10,612 nucleotides of DNA from Euzebyaceae bacterium (GTDB taxonomy: Bacteria > Actinomycetota > Nitriliruptoria > Euzebyales > Egibacteraceae), in assembly GCA_013696915.1 (NCBI GenBank), contig JACCXR010000047.1, positions 1-10,612 on the forward strand, read 5' to 3'. Below are positions 7,864 through 10,612 of this stretch, one piece after another (within the stretch, counting starts at the first letter, position 1; each line of letters opens with the position of its first letter). The position numbers and the translations under genes were made by a program. Under the pieces are notes generated by a model, which saw only the letters and a program-made list of their open reading frames with translations, did not search any database and was not told the origin of the DNA.

Positions 7864-7869
7864 ATCCTA
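7864..7869 (-). promoter_or_regulatory. pyc: Possible -10 element for pyruvate carboxylase
   Basis: The minus strand reads TAGGAT, a good TANNNT match, 35 nt upstream of the ATG at 7828. Transcription would start near 7857 with a short leader holding the AGAGGA ribosome site. No good -35 is seen. A 6-bp inverted repeat, CCTGCC (7851-7856) and GGCAGG (7870-7875), brackets the element and could be an operator or chance. Confidence 0.35.
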
Positions 7870-7912
7870 GGCAGGAGGGACCGCCCGGCGCCCGCTGTTC
7901 GGCCCTGACACG

Positions 7913-7941
7913 GAATCGCCGAGGCTCGTCCGAGGCGATTC
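7913..7941. promoter_or_regulatory. Inverted repeat GAATCGCC-N13-GGCGATTC between pyruvate carboxylase and the flavin-binding protein gene
   Basis: Arms at 7913-7920 and 7934-7941 are perfect 8-bp inverted complements with a 13-nt centre that itself contains part of a CCGAGG direct repeat (7919-7924 and 7930-7935). The site lies about 70 bp upstream of the putative pyruvate carboxylase start of transcription and about 90 bp upstream of that of the divergent gene. The A/T-containing arms stand out from the local GC. It looks like a binding site for a dimeric regulator; which gene it serves is unknown. Confidence 0.4.
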
Positions 7942-8005
7942 TCATGATCTCGGTGGTGACGGTCGCGCAGCGACCGCCATGGGATGCTGACCCCTGCACG
8001 GGCGC

Positions 8006-8011
8006 TATCGT
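8006..8011 (+). promoter_or_regulatory. Possible -10 element for the flavin-binding protein gene
   Basis: TATCGT matches TANNNT and lies 48 bp upstream of the GTG at 8054, which would give a leader of roughly 35 nt. No clear -35 accompanies it. Apart from this, the inverted repeat at 7913-7941 and the pyruvate carboxylase signals, the 225-bp gap shows nothing else. Confidence 0.3.
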
Positions 8012-8053
8012 CCCGCGGATGGGAACGCGCCGGCTGGTGGGGGCAACGGGGCC

Positions 8054-8704
8054 GTGACGGCGACGGAACGGACCAGGATGCGGCGCGGCGAGCGGGCGCG
8101 CCACGACCGCGACCACGTGCTCGCCATCCTCGACGAGGGGCTCTTCTGCCACCTCGGCGTGGTCGTGGACACCTACCCGATGGTCGTGCCGACGGCGTAC
8201 GGCCGTGACGGCGGGCGGGTGTACGTCCATGGGTCGACCGCCAGCCGGGTCCTGCGGGCCGCGGCGAGCGCCGCCGAGGTCTGCCTCACGGTCACGCTGG
8301 TCGACGGGCTCGTGCTCGCGAGATCGGTCTTCCACCACTCGGTCAACTACCGGTCCGTGATGGTCTACGGGCCCGCCCGGCCGGTCACCGCGGCCGACGA
8401 GAAGGCCGCTGCGCTGCGGGTGGTCACGGAGCACCTCGTGCCCGGCCGCTGGGAGGCTGCGCGGCCGCCCACGCCCAAGGAGCTCGCGGCCACGTCGGTC
8501 CTCGCGATCGCACTGGACGAAGCCTCGGCCAAGGTCCGCACGGGCGCCCCGGTCGACGACGAGGCCGACTACGATCTCGACGTCTGGGCCGGTGTGATCC
8601 CGCTCGCGCTGGCGGCCGGGGCGGCGGTCGGAGACCCCCGGCTCCGGCCGGGGCTGGATCCGCCGGACCACGTGCGCTCCTACCAGCCGGCGGCCAGGCG
8701 CTGA
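8054..8704 (+). CDS. Pyridoxamine 5'-phosphate oxidase family protein, flavin-nucleotide-binding (PF12900-like)
   Basis: The 216-residue protein matches the split-barrel, FMN-binding proteins related to pyridoxamine 5'-phosphate oxidase. The N-terminus TRMRRGERARHDRDHVLAIL is the usual family opening, followed by strands GLFCHLGVVVD and YPMVVPTAYG. The phosphate/flavin-binding loop YVHGSTASRVLR spans about 57-68, and VTLVDGLVLARSVFHHSVNYRSV (80-102, here split: VTLVDGLVLARS then VFHHSVNYRSV) is the strongest signature. C-terminal landmarks are AKVRTGAP (159-166) and DYDLDVWAGVIPL. Most members have no assigned reaction; many may be flavin- or F420-linked reductases or cofactor-binding stress proteins, so the specific function is not known. 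The start is GTG 8054 with only a weak GGGG upstream; length and N-terminus agree with the family. It is divergent from pyruvate carboxylase and 69 bp before the diguanylate cyclase start. Confidence 0.88.
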   Translation: MTATERTRMRRGERARHDRDHVLAILDEGLFCHLGVVVDTYPMVVPTAYGRDGGRVYVHGSTASRVLRAAASAAEVCLTVTLVDGLVLARSVFHHSVNYRSVMVYGPARPVTAADEKAAALRVVTEHLVPGRWEAARPPTPKELAATSVLAIALDEASAKVRTGAPVDDEADYDLDVWAGVIPLALAAGAAVGDPRLRPGLDPPDHVRSYQPAARR

Positions 8705-8733
8705 CCGGGGCCCGTCCGACAACGCCGCCGCCT

Positions 8734-8769
8734 CCCCCACCGAGGGGGTGCTACGCTCCCCCCCTCGGT
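8734..8769. promoter_or_regulatory. Overlapping hairpins with an embedded -10-like element before the diguanylate cyclase
   Basis: ACCGAGGGGG (8739-8748) and CCCCCTCGGT (8760-8769) are a perfect 10-bp inverted repeat with an 11-nt loop. The same G run can instead pair with CCCCC at 8734-8738, so two structures are mutually exclusive. The loop holds TACGCT (8752-8757), a TANNNT match. The element may be a terminator for the preceding gene (no T tract follows), or an operator around the cyclase promoter; the right arm ends 4 bp before the GTG at 8774. Confidence 0.45.
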
Positions 8770-8773
8770 TGGT

Positions 8774-10489
8774 GTGACGCCAGCCCCGGTACGGGGAGTC
8801 GTTCCTGCCCTCCAGGCAGTCGCGGACCCCAGCGAGCGATCTCATGCCCATGCCGCGCGCGGTGCCCCCCGGCCGGACCGGGCCGTGAACGGCGGCACCC
8901 ACCAACTTCAGGCCGCCCCCGCGGCGGCCCTGCCGTCCACGTCGGTGGCCACCTCCCCCCTACGCCCTCGCGCTTCGCCCGACATCGTGCGTGCGGCGCT
9001 CGAGTTGGCGATCGGGATCACCGGCACGCTGACCGGCTGGGACCGCGGCGAGGTGTGGGCACGGACCGCCGGCGATTCGTTGCGACTGATCAGCGTGTGG
9101 TCCGCCCGGCAGGGCGCGGGACCGGCCGCGCCGACGGGTGCTGGGCGCGTGCTCGCGGACGAGGTCGGCCTGCGCGAGACCGTCAGGCAGAGGGGCCGCA
9201 CGGTGTGGATCGACAGAGTCGCGCTCGGCGAGGACCGGGACGATGCGCGTGATCCGACCGCCGGGCCGGGTGCCGCGCTCGGGGTGCCGGTGATCGTCGG
9301 CGAGACCTTGGAGGGCGTCCTGGTGCTCGTCCGCCGCCGCCCGCTCGCCGAACAGGCCCCGATCGTGGCCCTGGCGACCACCGTCGCGGCGCAGGCGGCG
9401 CAGAAGATCGCCCAGTGCCCGCCCCCACGGTTGAACGCCGGCCGCCCCGGAGCGGTCAGGGATCCGTACCGGCAGACATTTCTCTCCTCGCCGATCGGGA
9501 CGGCCATCGCCACGCCGAGCGGGCGTCTGGTCACCGTCAACCACGCGCTCTGCGACCTGCTGGGCCGCTCGGCCCCCGAGCTGACGAAGGTCCGCTGGAG
9601 CGCGCTGGCCCACGCGGAGGACCTCGTCGCGGTGACAGAGGCCGTGCGCCGACTCCTGGCGGGCGACCTGACGTCGTACCAGGGCGAGTGCCGTGTCCGC
9701 CACGCCGACGGGCGGTGGCTGTGGACCCTGCTGCACGTCTCGGTCCTCCGGCCTGAGGACGGCACCCCGTACCGCCTGCTCGGCCAGGTCCAGGACATCA
9801 CCGAGCGCCGCCGCACCGAGGCGGCGCTGGCCCACCGCGCCCTGCACGACCCGCTCACGGACCTTCCGAACCGTGCCCTGCTGCTCGACCGCCTCAAGAA
9901 TGCGCTCGCCCACGCCGACCGTGTCCCCGGCTCGGTCGCGCTGCTGTTCATCGACCTGGACCGCTTCAAGCAGGTCAACGACCGGCTGGGCCATGATGTC
10001 GGCGACGCGCTCCTCGTCCAGGTCGCCGAGCGGCTGCTGCAGGCCATCCGCGCGGCGGACACGGCCGCGCGGCTCGGCGGTGACGAGTTCGTCGTCCTCT
10101 GCGCCGAGGTGGCGGGTGAGGCTGAGGCCCGGGTCATCGCGGGCCGCGTCGCTCAGGGTTTCGCGCGCCCGTTCCGCGTCGGCCACCGGCACGTGCGCCT
10201 CACGGCCAGCGTCGGCATCGGGATCGCCACCGGCCGCGATACCCGACCCCAGGACTTGCTCTCCCGCGCAGACGCGGCCATGTACCGGGCGAAGACGCGG
10301 GCGCGGGCGGAGTTCGAGTTGACGGAGGCGCGGGACCGGTCGACGGCTCCTTCGCCGGCCCGGCCGTGGGACGGCCGCGGCATCGCCGGTCGCGACGAAC
10401 GGCGCGCCGCCGCCCGCCCGCCGGTCCACCCGGGAGGGGGGACCCTCCGCACCGGCGAGACCCTCGCGAGGTGGCAGCACCCGACATAG
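8774..10489 (+). CDS. GAF-PAS-GGDEF diguanylate cyclase with a truncated, vestigial EAL domain
   Basis: The 571-residue protein should make the second messenger cyclic di-GMP from two GTP. Residues 1-65 are Ala/Pro/Arg-rich with no recognised fold. A GAF-like sensor lies at about 68-215, a PAS domain at about 232-345 (SPIGTAIATPSGRLVTVN... to GQVQDITERRR), and GGDEF at about 351-515. Active-site features are intact: DPLTDLPNRALLLDRL, FIDLDRFKQVND (Asp394) and GGDEF at 435-439. RAAD (426-429), five residues before GGDEF, is a canonical inhibitory I-site. No membrane helix is seen, so it is likely cytoplasmic. The last residues, TLRTGETLARWQHPT, match the start of an EAL phosphodiesterase domain and stop there. 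The start is uncertain: GTG 8774, 8885 and 8945 are all in frame and none has a good ribosome site. Confidence 0.88.
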   Translation: MTPAPVRGVVPALQAVADPSERSHAHAARGAPRPDRAVNGGTHQLQAAPAAALPSTSVATSPLRPRASPDIVRAALELAIGITGTLTGWDRGEVWARTAGDSLRLISVWSARQGAGPAAPTGAGRVLADEVGLRETVRQRGRTVWIDRVALGEDRDDARDPTAGPGAALGVPVIVGETLEGVLVLVRRRPLAEQAPIVALATTVAAQAAQKIAQCPPPRLNAGRPGAVRDPYRQTFLSSPIGTAIATPSGRLVTVNHALCDLLGRSAPELTKVRWSALAHAEDLVAVTEAVRRLLAGDLTSYQGECRVRHADGRWLWTLLHVSVLRPEDGTPYRLLGQVQDITERRRTEAALAHRALHDPLTDLPNRALLLDRLKNALAHADRVPGSVALLFIDLDRFKQVNDRLGHDVGDALLVQVAERLLQAIRAADTAARLGGDEFVVLCAEVAGEAEARVIAGRVAQGFARPFRVGHRHVRLTASVGIGIATGRDTRPQDLLSRADAAMYRAKTRARAEFELTEARDRSTAPSPARPWDGRGIAGRDERRAAARPPVHPGGGTLRTGETLARWQHPT

Positions 10490-10492
10490 TCG

Positions 10493-10508
10493 CAAGTCCA
10501 CAAGTCCA
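10493..10508. repeat. Perfect 8-bp tandem repeat (CAAGTCCA x2)
   Basis: CAAGTCCA occurs at 10493-10500 and again at 10501-10508, directly abutting, 3 bp after the cyclase stop codon. The rest of 10490-10612 carries no gene that I can support: reading on in all three plus frames gives no continuation of the EAL domain. A distant GTCCAC (10496-10501) / GTGGAC (10528-10533) inverted pair overlaps the repeat. Confidence 0.6.
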
Positions 10509-10576
10509 TGAGGCGACGCCGAAGCCCGTGGACGGCCTTTCGCGACAGCCTCGACCCCGGGATCGGCGGGTCTTCA

Positions 10577-10600
10577 GGGTGGGCGGTGGGTGGGCGGGGG
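10577..10600 (+). other. Predicted G-quadruplex motif
   Basis: Five G runs of at least three bases (10577-10579, 10581-10583, 10588-10590, 10592-10594, 10596-10600) are separated by loops of 1, 4, 1 and 1 nt, which fits the canonical intramolecular quadruplex pattern on the plus strand. Short loops favour stability. In so GC-rich a genome such runs can arise by chance; no function is assigned. Confidence 0.45.
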
Positions 10601-10612
10601 CCCGGTTGGGGG

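Noticed and set aside
7829..8905. Minus-strand open frame extending upstream of the pyruvate carboxylase ATG, antisense to the flavin-binding protein gene
   Set aside because: Carboxylase homology begins exactly at MLEKLLVANRGE with a ribosome site before it; the extension is low-complexity and overlaps a well-supported plus-strand gene.
8908..10501. Several minus-strand open frames of 400-510 codons antisense to the diguanylate cyclase
   Set aside because: They are mirrors of the GGDEF gene's codon bias with no recognisable domain or start signal.
10494..10502. AAGTCCACA resembling the actinobacterial DnaA box TTGTCCACA
   Set aside because: It differs at two of nine positions, is isolated, and no replication gene or further box cluster is present.

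Overview
The window is very GC-rich, with GTG starts, near-exclusive G/C in third codon positions and families common in actinobacteria (single-chain pyruvate carboxylase, actinobacterial-type CoA ester lyase, long-linker lipoproteins). It most likely comes from the chromosome of a high-GC Actinomycetota, possibly a less-studied lineage; this is inference, as no rRNA or marker gene is present. No tRNA, rRNA, CRISPR array, transposase or phage gene was seen.

Layout, left to right. (1) 1-187, minus: the N-terminus of an HpcH/HpaI (CitE-like) CoA ester lyase cut by the window edge, with a good promoter (TTGACC-N18-TAGCGT) and an inverted repeat over the -10. (2) 425-1405, plus: a complete aldo/keto reductase. 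(3) 1422-2489, minus: an exported lipoprotein polysaccharide deacetylase (CE4). It is divergent, across about 170 bp carrying two near-identical dyads 31 bp apart, from (4) 2658-4433, plus: a membrane-anchored DUF4015-type putative glycoside hydrolase with Ig-like modules. (5) 4346-7828, minus: a full-length biotin-dependent pyruvate carboxylase whose 3' end overlaps the hydrolase gene tail-to-tail by 88 bp. (6) 8054-8704, plus: a flavin-binding pyridoxamine-phosphate-oxidase-like protein, divergent from pyruvate carboxylase. (7) 8774-10489, plus: a GAF-PAS-GGDEF diguanylate cyclase whose C-terminus reads as the first residues of an EAL phosphodiesterase domain cut off by a stop codon. (8) 10490-10612: non-coding, with a perfect 8-bp tandem repeat just after that stop and a G-quadruplex motif.

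The genes look like mostly independent units, not one operon. The clearest functional pair is the deacetylase and the hydrolase: two extracytoplasmic carbohydrate-active proteins sharing a control region, plausibly acting on a cell-wall or exopolysaccharide glycan. Pyruvate carboxylase (oxaloacetate supply) and the CoA ester lyase (CoA-thioester C-C cleavage or formation) are central-carbon enzymes but are not adjacent. I saw no convincing wholly new multi-gene system. The most unusual signals are the decayed EAL domain, the antisense-coded tails at 4346-4433, and the paired dyads at 2581-2628.
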